DNA from: Amycolatopsis orientalis DSM 40040 = KCTC 9412 | Lineage (GTDB): Bacteria; Actinomycetota; Actinomycetes; Mycobacteriales; Pseudonocardiaceae | Assembly (NCBI RefSeq): GCF_000478275.1 | Contig: NZ_ASJB01000022.1 | Span: 23,176 to 87,175, forward strand | Direction of reading: 5' to 3' | DNA: 64,000 nt | Shown here: in pieces, positions 48,296 through 56,915 of the stretch | Position numbering within the stretch: the stretch's first letter is position 1 | Layout: each line of letters begins with the position of its first letter | Program-made: the position numbers and the translations under genes | The notes under the pieces: generated by a model | The model's database searches: none | Seen by the model: only the letters and a program-made list of their open reading frames with translations | What the model was told of the DNA's origin: nothing

Positions 48296-48451
48296 GTGAT
48301 CATTCTCGGCGTCATCCTGATTGTCATCGGTGTCATCGCCAGCATCCCCGTCCTGTACTCGATCGGGATCGCGCTCGCGGTCATCGGCATCATCCTGGCC
48401 GTCCTCGGGAACACCGGGAAGGCCATCGGCGGTCGCGCCCACTGGTACTGA
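48296..48451 (+). CDS. DUF6131-like 51-residue membrane peptide
   Basis: A GTG start opens a 51-residue peptide: two hydrophobic stretches (IILGVILIVIGVIA and IGIALAVIGIILAVLG) and the end GGRAHWY. This pattern recurs in actinomycetes as a small membrane protein of unknown role. AAGGAGAAGG lies upstream. ACTGGTACTGAGC at its 3' end is repeated 25 bases downstream. A 23-bp hairpin follows. Confidence 0.8.
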   Translation: MIILGVILIVIGVIASIPVLYSIGIALAVIGIILAVLGNTGKAIGGRAHWY

Positions 48452-48494
48452 GCACCGAGCCAAAAACTGGTACTGAGCCCCCGGTACCAGCACC

Positions 48495-48547
48495 GAAACG
48501 GACCGGGCACCCGGCGTACCCCTCACGCCGGGTGCCCGGTCCGTTTC
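48495..48547. terminator. Perfect 23-bp hairpin
   Basis: Arms 48495-48517 and 48525-48547 (GAAACGGACCGGGCAC...; 7-base loop) are exact complements after the small membrane peptide gene. The distal TTTC is a weak T-run. Likely terminator. Confidence 0.75.
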
Positions 48548-48601
48548 CGTCCCCCGTCCACCGGGTAATCCATCGTGGACGAGGAGAAGGAGGGAGAGCC
48601 G

Positions 48602-48823
48602 ATGGCCGGACCGGACCCCCGCCCCTACTTGGCGGCGGCGAAGTACCCGTGCGGACGCGACGAACTCCTGCGAGCCGCCGCGGCGGCCGGAGCGGGTGAC
48701 GATGTCCTCGGTCCACTGGGGACGCTTCCCGCGAACGACTACGCGGACGGAGACGGAGTCTGGGAAGCGGTGCGCGACTGCGACGGCGCTTCGATCCACG
48801 ACACCGCGAAGGAAGCACCGTGA
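48602..48823 (+). CDS. DUF2795 protein
   Basis: The 73-residue protein has the DUF2795 pattern: YLAAAKYPCGRDELLRAAAAAGA, DDVLGPLGTLPANDYADGDGVWEAV. The fold is small and helical; function unknown. ATG 48602 has AAGGAGGGAG upstream; a GTG at 48575 would overlap that ribosome site. It is followed by a GC-rich hairpin. Confidence 0.85.
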   Translation: MAGPDPRPYLAAAKYPCGRDELLRAAAAAGAGDDVLGPLGTLPANDYADGDGVWEAVRDCDGASIHDTAKEAP

Positions 48824-48829
48824 CATGAA

Positions 48830-48872
48830 GGGGTCCCCCGGCTCCGAGGGGGAGGGAGAGCCGGAGGACCCC
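48830..48872. terminator. GC-rich hairpin after DUF2795 gene
   Basis: GGGGTCCCCCGGCTC (48830-48844) pairs with GAGCCGGAGGACCCC (48858-48872) with one mismatch. It lies between the DUF2795 gene and the opposite-strand Cys-rich gene, whose transcripts converge here. Confidence 0.6.
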
Positions 48873-48980
48873 GTCATAGTTAACACATTTCCGGCCACGA
48901 TGTACACGAAGGCTTACACCTTCGGGTGGCAATCGGTGCCGATCACCCGGATCAGGCCGGACTGGTGTAGCAGCCGCCGG

Positions 48981-49193
48981 TCAGGAAGCCCGCAGCAACA
49001 GCCGGGCCTCCACCTCCGCACACGTGCAACCACCGTCGACGTCGAAACAGTCGATCGTCAGCGTGTGCCGGGCGAAATCGAGGTCGACGCAGCCGTCTTC
49101 GCTGCATTCGATGAAGCCACCGTCGAGGTGGACCACCAGGGTTCCGTGGCAGTGGTCGAGTCCGCCGGCGCAGAACGCGCACTCCATGCTCAT
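48981..49193 (-). CDS. Small Cys/His-rich protein
   Basis: The 70-residue protein starts MSMECAFCAGGLDHCHGT and has eight Cys (5, 8, 15, 30, 35, 49, 56, 58) plus His14, His16 and His22. The spacing suggests a zinc- or metal-binding fold. GGGAGG lies 4 bases before ATG 49193; the longer frame start at 49340 lacks one. No family recognised. It lies next to ku on the same strand, separated by 155 bases. Confidence 0.7.
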   Translation of the reverse strand: MSMECAFCAGGLDHCHGTLVVHLDGGFIECSEDGCVDLDFARHTLTIDCFDVDGGCTCAEVEARLLLRAS

Positions 49194-49347
49194 GCCGCCT
49201 CCCGCGATCAGAGAGAAGATCGCTCCGGAAAAGTTCTCCTCGGTTGCCTTGATACCACCGAGGCACGACAGAATCCGGCATCCGCGAGAGGCGGCGTGTC
49301 GCGACACCCGGCCACGTGAGGCCGGGTGCATTGTCCACAAAGGAGGG

Positions 49348-50208
49348 TCAGGCGCTCTTCGGGGTTCGCTTGCCCGTGGCGGGTTTCTTCGCCGCGGTGG
49401 CCTTCTTGGCAGTCGACGCGGCCGGTTTCCGGCTCTTCTTGGCCTCGCTCACGCTGGCCTGCAGGGCCTCCATCAGGTCGACGACGTCGGCCTTCGCGCC
49501 CACGGCCTTCGGTTTCGCCGTCTCGTTGCCCGCGGCCTTGGCCTCGATCATGGCCTCCAGCGCCTCACGGTAGGAGTCGGTGTACTTCTCGTGCTCGAAC
49601 ACCGGTTCCGAGAGCGAGTCGATCAGCGAGCCGGCCATCGTCAGCTCCTGCGGCCGCACCTGCGGCGGATCGTCGTGCAGGAAGCCGAAATCCGGGACGC
49701 GGACCTCGTCGGGCCACAACATCGTCGTCATCATCAGGACGTCGCTGTGCACCCGCAGGATCGCGAGCGTCTCCCGCTGCCGGATGGCGACCTTCGCGAT
49801 CGCCACGTGGCTCGCCTTCTGCAGCGCGTCACGCAGGACGACGTACGGCTTGACGGCGTTCTTCTGCGGTTCGAGGTAGTAGGTCTTGTCGAAGTGGATC
49901 GGGTCGATGGACTCCAGCGGCACGAACTCGAGCACGTCGATCGCCCGTGACGACGCCAGCGGCAGTTCGGCCATGTCCTCGTCGGTGAGCACGACCATCT
50001 CGCCGTCGGGCAGTTCGTAGCCCTTGGCGATCTCGGCGTAGGGCACTTCCTCGCCGTCGATCGTGCAGAACCGCTTGTACTGGATCCGGCCACCGTCGGC
50101 CTCGTGCACCTGGCGCAGCGAGACGTTCTTGTTCTCGGTGGCCGCGTAGAGCTGGATCGGGATGCTCACCAGCCCGAACGACACCGAGCCCTTCCACATC
50201 GAACGCAT
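49348..50208 (-). CDS. ku: Ku protein (NHEJ)
   Basis: The 286-residue protein has the bacterial Ku core: MRSMWKGSVSFGLVSIPIQLY, RIQYKRFCTIDGEEVPYAEI, KTYYLEPQKNAVKPYVVLRDAL and the LWPDEVR segment, followed by a Lys/Ala-rich tail (AKKATAAKKPATGK) that in relatives aids DNA threading and ligase recruitment. It binds DNA ends for LigD. The polymerase (26040) and phosphoesterase (59083) partners are encoded far away. Confidence 0.95.
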   Translation of the reverse strand: MRSMWKGSVSFGLVSIPIQLYAATENKNVSLRQVHEADGGRIQYKRFCTIDGEEVPYAEIAKGYELPDGEMVVLTDEDMAELPLASSRAIDVLEFVPLESIDPIHFDKTYYLEPQKNAVKPYVVLRDALQKASHVAIAKVAIRQRETLAILRVHSDVLMMTTMLWPDEVRVPDFGFLHDDPPQVRPQELTMAGSLIDSLSEPVFEHEKYTDSYREALEAMIEAKAAGNETAKPKAVGAKADVVDLMEALQASVSEAKKSRKPAASTAKKATAAKKPATGKRTPKSA

Positions 50209-50274
50209 CGCGCCGCACCTCCACCGCCGTTACCGACCGTACTCACGCTCGGTAACAACGGTAGCCCGAAACGT

Positions 50275-50322
50275 CGGACCGCGACAGTCCCGTGAACCCG
50301 ATCGCGGGACTGTCGCGGTCCG
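50275..50322. terminator. Perfect 18-bp hairpin downstream of the conservon operon
   Basis: CGGACCGCGACAGTCCCG (50275-50292) and its exact complement (50305-50322) lie 5 bases past the stop of the StyA-like gene (leftward transcript) and upstream of ku. It probably ends the conservon transcript and insulates ku. Confidence 0.65.
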
Positions 50323-50326
50323 AAAA

Positions 50327-51553
50327 TCACGCTTCGGCCAGGTACTTCTCCGCTTTGGCCGGGTCGAGGAACCAGTGCTGGAAGTCGGTCGGATCGGAGA
50401 ATCCGTTGGCGAACCGCTTCGCCACGGCCGGGTTCTCCCCCGCCGCCCCGATGATCTGGAGCACGTGCGGGGGCGGCGGCTGCAGCATCGCGTTGGTCCA
50501 GGTCGTCACGTGCTGGGCGTATTCCCAGTACTTCTCGAACGCCGCCGTCATCCACTCGGCGTCGAACGGCTTGTCCCCGCGCTCGAGGATGGAGTCCAGA
50601 TAGGACGCCGCGCAGTGGCTCGCGTTGTTGGAGCCCTGCCCGGTGATCGGGTCGTTGGCGACCACGACGTCGGCCATGCCCAGCACCACCGTGCCCGAGG
50701 CCAGTTCGCCGACGGCGTTCCGCACGACCGGCGTGTACCCACCGGCCAGCGTCGCCTTGTCGTCGGTCAGCACGGCGTTCTTGGACCGCTCGTACTCCCA
50801 CGGGAGGAACTGCTTCATCAGCGACAGGATCCGGTCGAGGTGTTCCTGCGGCGACGGCCGGTCGTTCCAGCAGTCCAGCGGCCCGCCGGGCACGCCCTCG
50901 AAGAACAGGATGTCGCAGTTCCCGCTCAGCGTGTACGCGGGGATCATGAACAGCTCGCCGACACCCGGGATGATGTTGAACCGCACGGCGGCTTTGTCCG
51001 GATGCTCCGGCCGGGGCTCGAGGCCGTGCACGTAGGCCAGCGAAAGCGCGCGCTGCGGCTCGGTGTAGGGCGAACGCTCCGGGACGCGATCGAACAGCTG
51101 GACCAGCTCACCCTTGCCGGCGGCGATCACCACGAGGTCGTACAGCTTCGCCAGCGGCGCCAGATCGGACGTGGTCACGCCGTGGATGACGACCTTGCCG
51201 CCGCGCTCCTCCACCAGCTCCAGCCAGCCCGCCATCTTCACGCGCTGGTCCACCGACTGCGCGAACTGCTCCAGCGGCCCGAACCAGTCCAGCACCCGGC
51301 TGGAGTCGGGACCGGCGATCGACACGCCGAGCCCCTCGACCCGGACGGTCTCGTCCTCCCACAGGTTCAGCTTGTGGTCCCGCTCGTGCTGCAGGGCGGA
51401 GTGGAACATGCACTGGGTCGACATCACCTTGCCGGACCGGATCTCGTCCGGTGTCCGCGCCGACATCACCGTGACGTCGTAGTCGTGGGAAAGCAGGCTC
51501 AAGGCCAGCTGCAACCCCGACTGCCCGGCACCGACGATCAGAACCTTGCGCAT
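50327..51553 (-). CDS. StyA-like FAD monooxygenase (styrene/indole type)
   Basis: The 408-residue protein has the N-terminal dinucleotide fold KVLIVGAGQSGLQLALSLL, then MSTQCMFHSALQHERD, and GMADVVVANDPITGQGSNNASH, which match group E flavoprotein monooxygenases. These need FADH2 from a separate reductase, not found nearby. It is 24 bases after cvnD. In Streptomyces conservons the extra gene is often a P450; here a flavin oxygenase takes that place. The substrate is unknown. Confidence 0.85.
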   Translation of the reverse strand: MRKVLIVGAGQSGLQLALSLLSHDYDVTVMSARTPDEIRSGKVMSTQCMFHSALQHERDHKLNLWEDETVRVEGLGVSIAGPDSSRVLDWFGPLEQFAQSVDQRVKMAGWLELVEERGGKVVIHGVTTSDLAPLAKLYDLVVIAAGKGELVQLFDRVPERSPYTEPQRALSLAYVHGLEPRPEHPDKAAVRFNIIPGVGELFMIPAYTLSGNCDILFFEGVPGGPLDCWNDRPSPQEHLDRILSLMKQFLPWEYERSKNAVLTDDKATLAGGYTPVVRNAVGELASGTVVLGMADVVVANDPITGQGSNNASHCAASYLDSILERGDKPFDAEWMTAAFEKYWEYAQHVTTWTNAMLQPPPPHVLQIIGAAGENPAVAKRFANGFSDPTDFQHWFLDPAKAEKYLAEA

Positions 51554-51577
51554 CCTCGACGTTCCTCCCAGAACTGG

Positions 51578-52192
51578 TCAGCTGAGCGAAGCAAACTCAC
51601 GTCCCCCGGAGAGCACCGCGAGGGACAGCGTGTGGGTCACCAGTTCCTGCAGCGTCGCGACCGCCGACTTGGGGTCGCGTGCGTCGCAGGTGATCAGCGG
51701 GATGTCCGGGGACAGCGCCAGCGCGTCGCGGACCTCGTCGAGGTCGTGCACCGGCATTCCCTCGAACTGGTTGACCGCGACGATGAACGGCAGTTCGGAG
51801 TCGTTCTCGAAGTAGTTGATCGCGGCGAACGACTGGTCGATCCGGCTGGTGTCGACCAGCACGACGGCGCCGAGCGCGCCGCGCGACAGGTCGTCCCACA
51901 GGAACCAGAACCGGGCCTGACCGGGCGTGCCGAACAGGTACAGGAGCAGGTCTTCGCGCAGGGTGATCCGGCCGAAGTCCATCGCGACCGTGGTGGTGGA
52001 CTTGGTTCCGGGCGGCACCAGCTCGTCGACCCCGGCACCCGCCTCGGTCATCCATGCCTCGTTGCTCAGGGGCGGGACCTCGGAGACGGAGCCGACGAAC
52101 GTCGTCTTGCCCACGCCGAATCCACCGGCGACCACGATCTTGGCGGAGATGGCGAGAAGATCGGCGTCAGACCGGGAGGCGCTTGAGTCCAT
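51578..52192 (-). CDS. cvnD: Conservon small GTPase CvnD
   Basis: The 204-residue protein is an MglA/Ras-like GTPase: P-loop GGFGVGKTT (23-31), DFGRITL at switch I, FGTPGQARFWFLWDDL at switch II and VAVNQFEG in the NKxD position (NQFE here). It overlaps cvnC by 26 bases. In known conservons it cycles with CvnB and CvnA at the membrane, in a G-protein-like switch. The altered NKxD is typical of CvnD proteins. Confidence 0.93.
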   Translation of the reverse strand: MDSSASRSDADLLAISAKIVVAGGFGVGKTTFVGSVSEVPPLSNEAWMTEAGAGVDELVPPGTKSTTTVAMDFGRITLREDLLLYLFGTPGQARFWFLWDDLSRGALGAVVLVDTSRIDQSFAAINYFENDSELPFIVAVNQFEGMPVHDLDEVRDALALSPDIPLITCDARDPKSAVATLQELVTHTLSLAVLSGGREFASLS

Positions 52193-52550
52193 CGAGGATC
52201 CTCTCGAGCACGTTCGTATCGTGGTTGTAGGCGTGCGCCGTCGGGTGCACGAAGACGGCGCCCTGGGTGGCGAGGTCGCCGATGAGGACGCGCACCACGC
52301 CCAGCGGCAGGTCGAGTTCCACCGACAGTTCGGCGATCGACGAGCGGTCGCGGGCGCGCTCGTACAGCGAACGCGATTCGGGCATCAGCGCCTCGGCCAG
52401 CGCCGGGTCGTAGCGCGGCACCGAGATCAGGGTCTCCACCAGCAGCAGGTGACTGCTCTTGGTCCGGCCGCCGGTCAGCGCGTAGGGCCGGATTCTGCGG
52501 CTGCGCATCTTGACGGGCCGGTCCGGAGCTTGGTCGCTGGACACGGTCAT
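52167..52550 (-). CDS. cvnC: Conservon protein CvnC (DUF742)
   Basis: The 127-residue DUF742 protein has IRPYALTGGRT near the N-terminus and a winged-helix-like body with SSIAELSVELDLPLGVVRVLIGDL. DUF742 proteins may bind DNA or partner proteins. It lies between cvnB (19-base gap) and cvnD (26-base overlap). Confidence 0.93.
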   Translation of the reverse strand: MTVSSDQAPDRPVKMRSRRIRPYALTGGRTKSSHLLLVETLISVPRYDPALAEALMPESRSLYERARDRSSIAELSVELDLPLGVVRVLIGDLATQGAVFVHPTAHAYNHDTNVLERILDGLKRLPV

Positions 52551-52569
52551 CCCTTCCTTCTCCGGATTC

Positions 52570-53004
52570 TCAGGCCTGCGGCCGTCGGGCGGTCAGGACC
52601 TGCCGGAGCCCCGCTCGCACCTCGGGGGTGAGGGCGTGACCGGCGTTGGTGATGAACTGGGTCATCTCGTAGGCGACGACCTTCATGTCACAGTCGGGTT
52701 CGGTGAGCACGGCGAGCCCGGCTTCGGCACCGATCCCCATGAACAGGAAGTACCCGCGGGTGAGCCGGATGATGATCTGCTCGCAGTTCCCCTTGCCGAA
52801 CAACGCGGCGCTGTTGCCCGCGAGGCTGAGCAGTCCGCTCGCGATGGCGGCGAGCTGCTCCGCGTCGTCGTTGGACACCGATTCCGAGGCGGTCAAAGGG
52901 AAACCGTCGACGGACATGATCAGCGCGTGACTCGCGCCGTGCACCTTGCGCACGAAGTCGTCGAGCAGCCACGTGAAATCCGTGGTCGCGTCCTGGGCGG
53001 TCAC
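52570..53004 (-). CDS. cvnB: Conservon roadblock/LC7 protein CvnB
   Basis: The 144-residue protein is a roadblock/LC7 domain: DFTWLLDDFVRKVHGASHAL, SVDGFPLTASESV, LAAIASGLLSLA and YFLFMGIGAEAGLAVL. Like MglB it probably acts on the CvnD GTPase. Its ATG overlaps the cvnA stop by four bases (ATGA). Confidence 0.94.
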   Translation of the reverse strand: MTAQDATTDFTWLLDDFVRKVHGASHALIMSVDGFPLTASESVSNDDAEQLAAIASGLLSLAGNSAALFGKGNCEQIIIRLTRGYFLFMGIGAEAGLAVLTEPDCDMKVVAYEMTQFITNAGHALTPEVRAGLRQVLTARRPQA

Positions 53005-54230
53005 TGGGTGTTTCCTCCGGTCTCACGCTCGTGCCGGTCATCGAGAGCGGCACGCTCGCCGTCGGTGAAGGCGTCGAGGTCGGCCAGCAGCGCCTCATGC
53101 CCGTCCGCCGGATCGGCGGACGAGGGGGTCGGCGGGGCCGGTTCGTCGGGCAAAGTCCTGATACTGCGGGAAACCCGGCGCGGCAGGCCACTGGCGGTGG
53201 TGCCGCCGTCGGCGGGCGGCGGGACGGCCGTGCGCGGACGCGGGCTGGGCTTCCGTTCTTCCGGCTCCGGTGCCGGCGACCCGGCGGGGCGGCGCCTCGG
53301 CAGTGCCGACGGCGTCGCGACCGGGCTCCCCACGGGCACTCCGTTGGCGACCCTCGTCTGGGGCAGCACGACGGTCTGCGTGCCGGACCACTGCGCCTCG
53401 GCCAGCTCCGACACCACCGGGACCGGCAGCAGCACGGTGGCGACCGTGCCGTGCGGGGTACGGCGGTCGAGTTTGACGATGATCTCGTGCCGGTGGGCGA
53501 GCCTGCCGACGACGGCGAGTCCCATATGCCGCACCGACTCGTCGTCGAGCACGGGGCCGGCGGAGAGGCGTTCGTTCAGCGCCGCGAGGCGCTCCGGCGG
53601 CATGCCGATGCCCTCGTCTTCGATGCGGATCAGCACGCTTCCCTGTTCGGTGAGGTGCGCGCTGACGCTGACCGGCGAACTCGGCGACGACTGGTTCGCA
53701 GCGTTGTCGAACAGTTCCGCGAGGATCCGGCTGACGTCCTCGGCGGCGAAACCGACGACGCCGAGGGAAACGACGCGGCCGATCGTGATCCGCGAGTAGT
53801 GGTCGATCGACGACATCGCGGCCCGCATCACGTCCAGCATCGACGAGGTCCCGGCCGCCGCGTCGTCGGCGTCACGGCCGGCGAGCACCCGCAGGTTCTC
53901 GGCGTTGCGCCGCAACCGGGTCGCCAGGTGGTCGAGCCGGTAGAGCTCGGCGAGACGGTCGGAGTTCTCCTCCCCCGCCTCCATCGTCTCCAGCTGCGCG
54001 AGCAACTGGTCCAGCAGATTGAGGTCCCGCAGCGCGACGTTCGAACAGACCCCGGCGAGTGCGCCGGCGTCCGGCGCTTCCACGGCGGGCCGCTGTTCCG
54101 CCGCCGGTTCGGCGGGTGGCGCCGAAGGGGCGTGCCGGGGCGGTGCGGCGAGGAACTGCGCCGCGGCCACCCGGGAGCGGTCCAGAAGAACCCGTGAGCG
54201 GTCAAGCAAGCCTCGAGCCCGCGTCACCAT
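53001..54230 (-). CDS. cvnA: Conservon histidine kinase-like protein CvnA, soluble short form
   Basis: The 409-residue protein has a helical dimerisation part (LYRLDHLATRLRRNAENLRVLAG) and an HATPase domain (ELFDNAANQSSPSSPV, EDEGIGMPPE, GLAVVGRLAHRHE), then a Pro-rich disordered tail. Typical CvnA proteins are larger with extracellular sensor and membrane helices; none is seen here. The N-terminus carries LLDRSRV twice in a row. No phosphoacceptor HisKA motif of the usual form is evident (LDHLATRLRRN takes its place). First gene of the conservon. Confidence 0.9.
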   Translation of the reverse strand: MVTRARGLLDRSRVLLDRSRVAAAQFLAAPPRHAPSAPPAEPAAEQRPAVEAPDAGALAGVCSNVALRDLNLLDQLLAQLETMEAGEENSDRLAELYRLDHLATRLRRNAENLRVLAGRDADDAAAGTSSMLDVMRAAMSSIDHYSRITIGRVVSLGVVGFAAEDVSRILAELFDNAANQSSPSSPVSVSAHLTEQGSVLIRIEDEGIGMPPERLAALNERLSAGPVLDDESVRHMGLAVVGRLAHRHEIIVKLDRRTPHGTVATVLLPVPVVSELAEAQWSGTQTVVLPQTRVANGVPVGSPVATPSALPRRRPAGSPAPEPEERKPSPRPRTAVPPPADGGTTASGLPRRVSRSIRTLPDEPAPPTPSSADPADGHEALLADLDAFTDGERAALDDRHERETGGNTQ

Positions 54231-54467
54231 GTGCTTCCACTTCTTTCTCTTCGCATACCCGGACCCGTGTTGCACTCCCCAGTGACAACGTCCGACATGC
54301 AAGCAGACGGAACTATCGGTGTCCACAACCGGTTTCCGTTCAACAGCTGGCAGTGACGTGGTAACGAAAGCATTGCGGCTGGTGAGCGGTGCACACTAGG
54401 CCATTCGGCTCAATTTGCCCGTCAGGTGCGCCGTGTCGTGCCCGAAAAGTGCGGAGTGCGCATAAAT

Positions 54468-54482
54468 TTGCGTGCCACGCAA
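54468..54482. promoter_or_regulatory. TetR operator, perfect 7-bp arms
   Basis: TTGCGTGCCACGCAA is a perfect palindrome with a one-base centre, 21 bases upstream of the TetR start. The rest of the 273-base space between the divergent cvnA and TetR genes shows no gene. Confidence 0.75.
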
Positions 54483-54503
54483 CTTTTGCCTACCCTTGCC
54501 GTC

Positions 54504-55151
54504 GTGCCCACGGACCCCGTCGCCCCTCTCGGACTACGCGAACGCAAGAAGCGCGCAGCTCGGCGCGCCATGAGCGAGGCGGCGCTGAAACTCGCCGCGG
54601 AGAAGGGCGTCGAACAGGTCCGCGTCGAGGACATCGCCAGTGCCGTGGGGGTTTCGCCGCGCACGTTCAACAACTACTTCTCCAGCAAGGAGGAGGCGAT
54701 CTGCTCGTTCATCGTCGAACGGCAGGAACGCGTGCGGGAGGCGCTGCGCGAGCGGCCCGCCGGGGAGACACTGTGGGAGGCGGTCAGCGCCGCGACGCTG
54801 GAGGCCTACGGCAGCTCGGGGGAACCGGACCGCGGCACGGTGAAGGTCGCGCGGTCGATGATGCTGCATCCGTCGATGCACGGCGAGTTCCTCAAGGCGC
54901 ACGCCACCGTCGAGCAGGTGCTGGCCGAGGCGATCCTCGAACGGGCAGGGGCAGGTCCGGAAAACGCGTTGAACGCGCGGCTCATGGCGGCGATCGTGGA
55001 GTCCGCGGTGAAGACCGCGTTCTTCAACTGGCTGACGAACGAGGGCGCCGAGCCGTTCCTGGAGACGATCGAGAGCCTCCTGCGGGAGGCCGCCACGGGC
55101 GTCCCCTCGCTCACCGGACCCGAATCGGTGAAGAAACCGAAGAAAAAGTAA
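54504..55151 (+). CDS. TetR-family regulator of the ABC exporter
   Basis: The 215-residue protein has a TetR helix-turn-helix (LRERKKRAARRAMSEAALKL, then SPRTFNNYFSSKEEAI) and a helical C-terminal domain. The GTG at 54504 is preferred; the upstream ATG frame runs through the operator palindrome. It is 30 bases upstream of the two exporter genes and likely represses all three. Confidence 0.9.
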   Translation: MPTDPVAPLGLRERKKRAARRAMSEAALKLAAEKGVEQVRVEDIASAVGVSPRTFNNYFSSKEEAICSFIVERQERVREALRERPAGETLWEAVSAATLEAYGSSGEPDRGTVKVARSMMLHPSMHGEFLKAHATVEQVLAEAILERAGAGPENALNARLMAAIVESAVKTAFFNWLTNEGAEPFLETIESLLREAATGVPSLTGPESVKKPKKK

Positions 55152-55181
55152 CACCTACCCACCACTGGGGGAGAAACCGTT

Positions 55182-56915
55182 GTGCTGACGAAGCTGTTGC
55201 GCACTCACCTGCGCCCGTACCGGCGAGACCTGTGGCTGATCGTGCTGCTGCAGTTCGTCCAGACCCTCGCCGGGCTCTACCTGCCGACGCTGAACGCCGA
55301 CATCATCGACGACGGCGTGGTCAAGGGCGATATCGACTACATCCTCGGCGTCGGCGGCGTGATGCTGCTGGTGTCGCTGGTGCAGATCGCCTGCTCGATC
55401 GGCGCCGTCTACTTCGGCGCCCGCACCGCGATGGCGGTCGGCCGCGACGTCCGCGGCGCGATCTTCCACCGCGTCCAGGACTTCTCCGCCCGTGAGGTCG
55501 GCCAGTTCGGCACCCCGTCGCTGATCACCCGCACCACCAACGACGTCCAGCAGGTGCAGATGCTGACGTTGATGGCGTTCACCCTGATGGTGTCCGCGCC
55601 GATCATGTGCTTCGGCGGCATCATCATGGCGCTGAACCAGGACGTCACGCTGTCGTGGCTGCTCGTGGTCGTGGTGCCGATCCTCGGGATCTCGGTCGGG
55701 ATCATCATCGCGAAGATGCGGCCGGCGTTCCGCCTGATGCAGGAGCGCCTCGACAAGATCAACCAGATCCTGCGCGAGCAGATCATGGGCATCCGGGTGA
55801 TCCGGGCCTTCGTCAAGGACACCCACGAGCGGCGGCGGTTCACCAAGGCCAACACCGAACTGCTGGACGTCTCGCTGGTCGTCGGCAGGCTCATGGCGCT
55901 GATGTTCCCCATCGTCATGCTCGTGATGAACGCCTCCAGCGTCGCCGTGCTGTGGTTCGGCGGGCTGCGCATCGACGACGGCAGCATGCAGATCGGCGCG
56001 CTCACCGCGTTCCTGTCCTACCTGATGCAGATTCTGATGGCGGTCATGATGGCCACCTTCATGTTCATGATGGTGCCGCGCGCCGAGGTGAGCGCCGAAC
56101 GCATCACCGAGGTGCTCGACACGCACACCAGCGTCGTGCTCCCCGCGAACCCGATCAGCCCGGGCGAAGTGCACGGGCGGCTCGAGCTGTCCGATGTGGA
56201 ATTCCGCTACCCCGGTGCGGAGAAGCCGGTGCTCCAGGAGATCTCGCTGCTGGCAAGGCCCGGTGAGACCACCGCGATCATCGGCAGTACGGGCAGCGGC
56301 AAGACCACGCTGCTCAACCTGATCCCCCGGCTGATGGACGCCACCGACGGTTCGGTTCGCGTCGACGGCGTCGACGTCCGCGAACTGGATCCGACCGTGC
56401 TGTCCGACGCCGTGGGACTGGTGCCGCAGAAGCCGTACCTGTTCGCCGGGACGGTCGCCAGCAACCTCCGGTACGGCAAGCCCGACGCCACCGACGAGGA
56501 ACTGTGGCACGCGCTGGAAGTGGCGCAGGGCAAGGACTTCGTCGAGCGGATGCCCGAGGGGCTCGACTCCCCCATCTCCCAGGGCGGGACGAACGTCTCA
56601 GGCGGCCAGCGGCAGCGGCTCGCGATCGCGCGGATGCTGGTGCGCCGCCCCGAGATCTACCTCTTCGACGACTCCTTCTCCGCGCTCGACTACGCGACCG
56701 ACGCCGCCCTGCGGCGGGCGCTGGTGGCCGAGACCGCCGAAGCGACCGTGGTGATCGTCGCGCAGCGGGTCAGCACGATCCGCCACGCCGACCGCATCAT
56801 CGTGCTCGACGAGGGCCGCGTGGTCGGCAGTGGAACGCATACCGAACTCATGGACGGCAACGAAACCTACCGGGAGATCGTGCTGTCCCAGCTGACCGAA
56901 CAGGAGGCCGCCTGA
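55182..56915 (+). CDS. ABC exporter half-transporter, degenerate ATP site
   Basis: The 577-residue protein has a six-helix exporter domain (1-310) and an ABC domain: Walker A GSTGSGKTT (near 368), signature NVSGGQRQR, Walker B LFDDSFSALD. The residue after the Walker B Asp is Asp497 instead of the catalytic Glu, so one site of the pair is degenerate. GTG start with GGGGGAG upstream. One-base stop/start overlap with the next gene marks a heterodimer, as in TM287/288-type exporters. Confidence 0.93.
   Translation: MLTKLLRTHLRPYRRDLWLIVLLQFVQTLAGLYLPTLNADIIDDGVVKGDIDYILGVGGVMLLVSLVQIACSIGAVYFGARTAMAVGRDVRGAIFHRVQDFSAREVGQFGTPSLITRTTNDVQQVQMLTLMAFTLMVSAPIMCFGGIIMALNQDVTLSWLLVVVVPILGISVGIIIAKMRPAFRLMQERLDKINQILREQIMGIRVIRAFVKDTHERRRFTKANTELLDVSLVVGRLMALMFPIVMLVMNASSVAVLWFGGLRIDDGSMQIGALTAFLSYLMQILMAVMMATFMFMMVPRAEVSAERITEVLDTHTSVVLPANPISPGEVHGRLELSDVEFRYPGAEKPVLQEISLLARPGETTAIIGSTGSGKTTLLNLIPRLMDATDGSVRVDGVDVRELDPTVLSDAVGLVPQKPYLFAGTVASNLRYGKPDATDEELWHALEVAQGKDFVERMPEGLDSPISQGGTNVSGGQRQRLAIARMLVRRPEIYLFDDSFSALDYATDAALRRALVAETAEATVVIVAQRVSTIRHADRIIVLDEGRVVGSGTHTELMDGNETYREIVLSQLTEQEAA

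Noticed and set aside
50162..52186. 674-codon frame opposite the StyA-like and cvnD genes
   Set aside because: It overlaps two recognised genes fully and has no ribosome site or domain.
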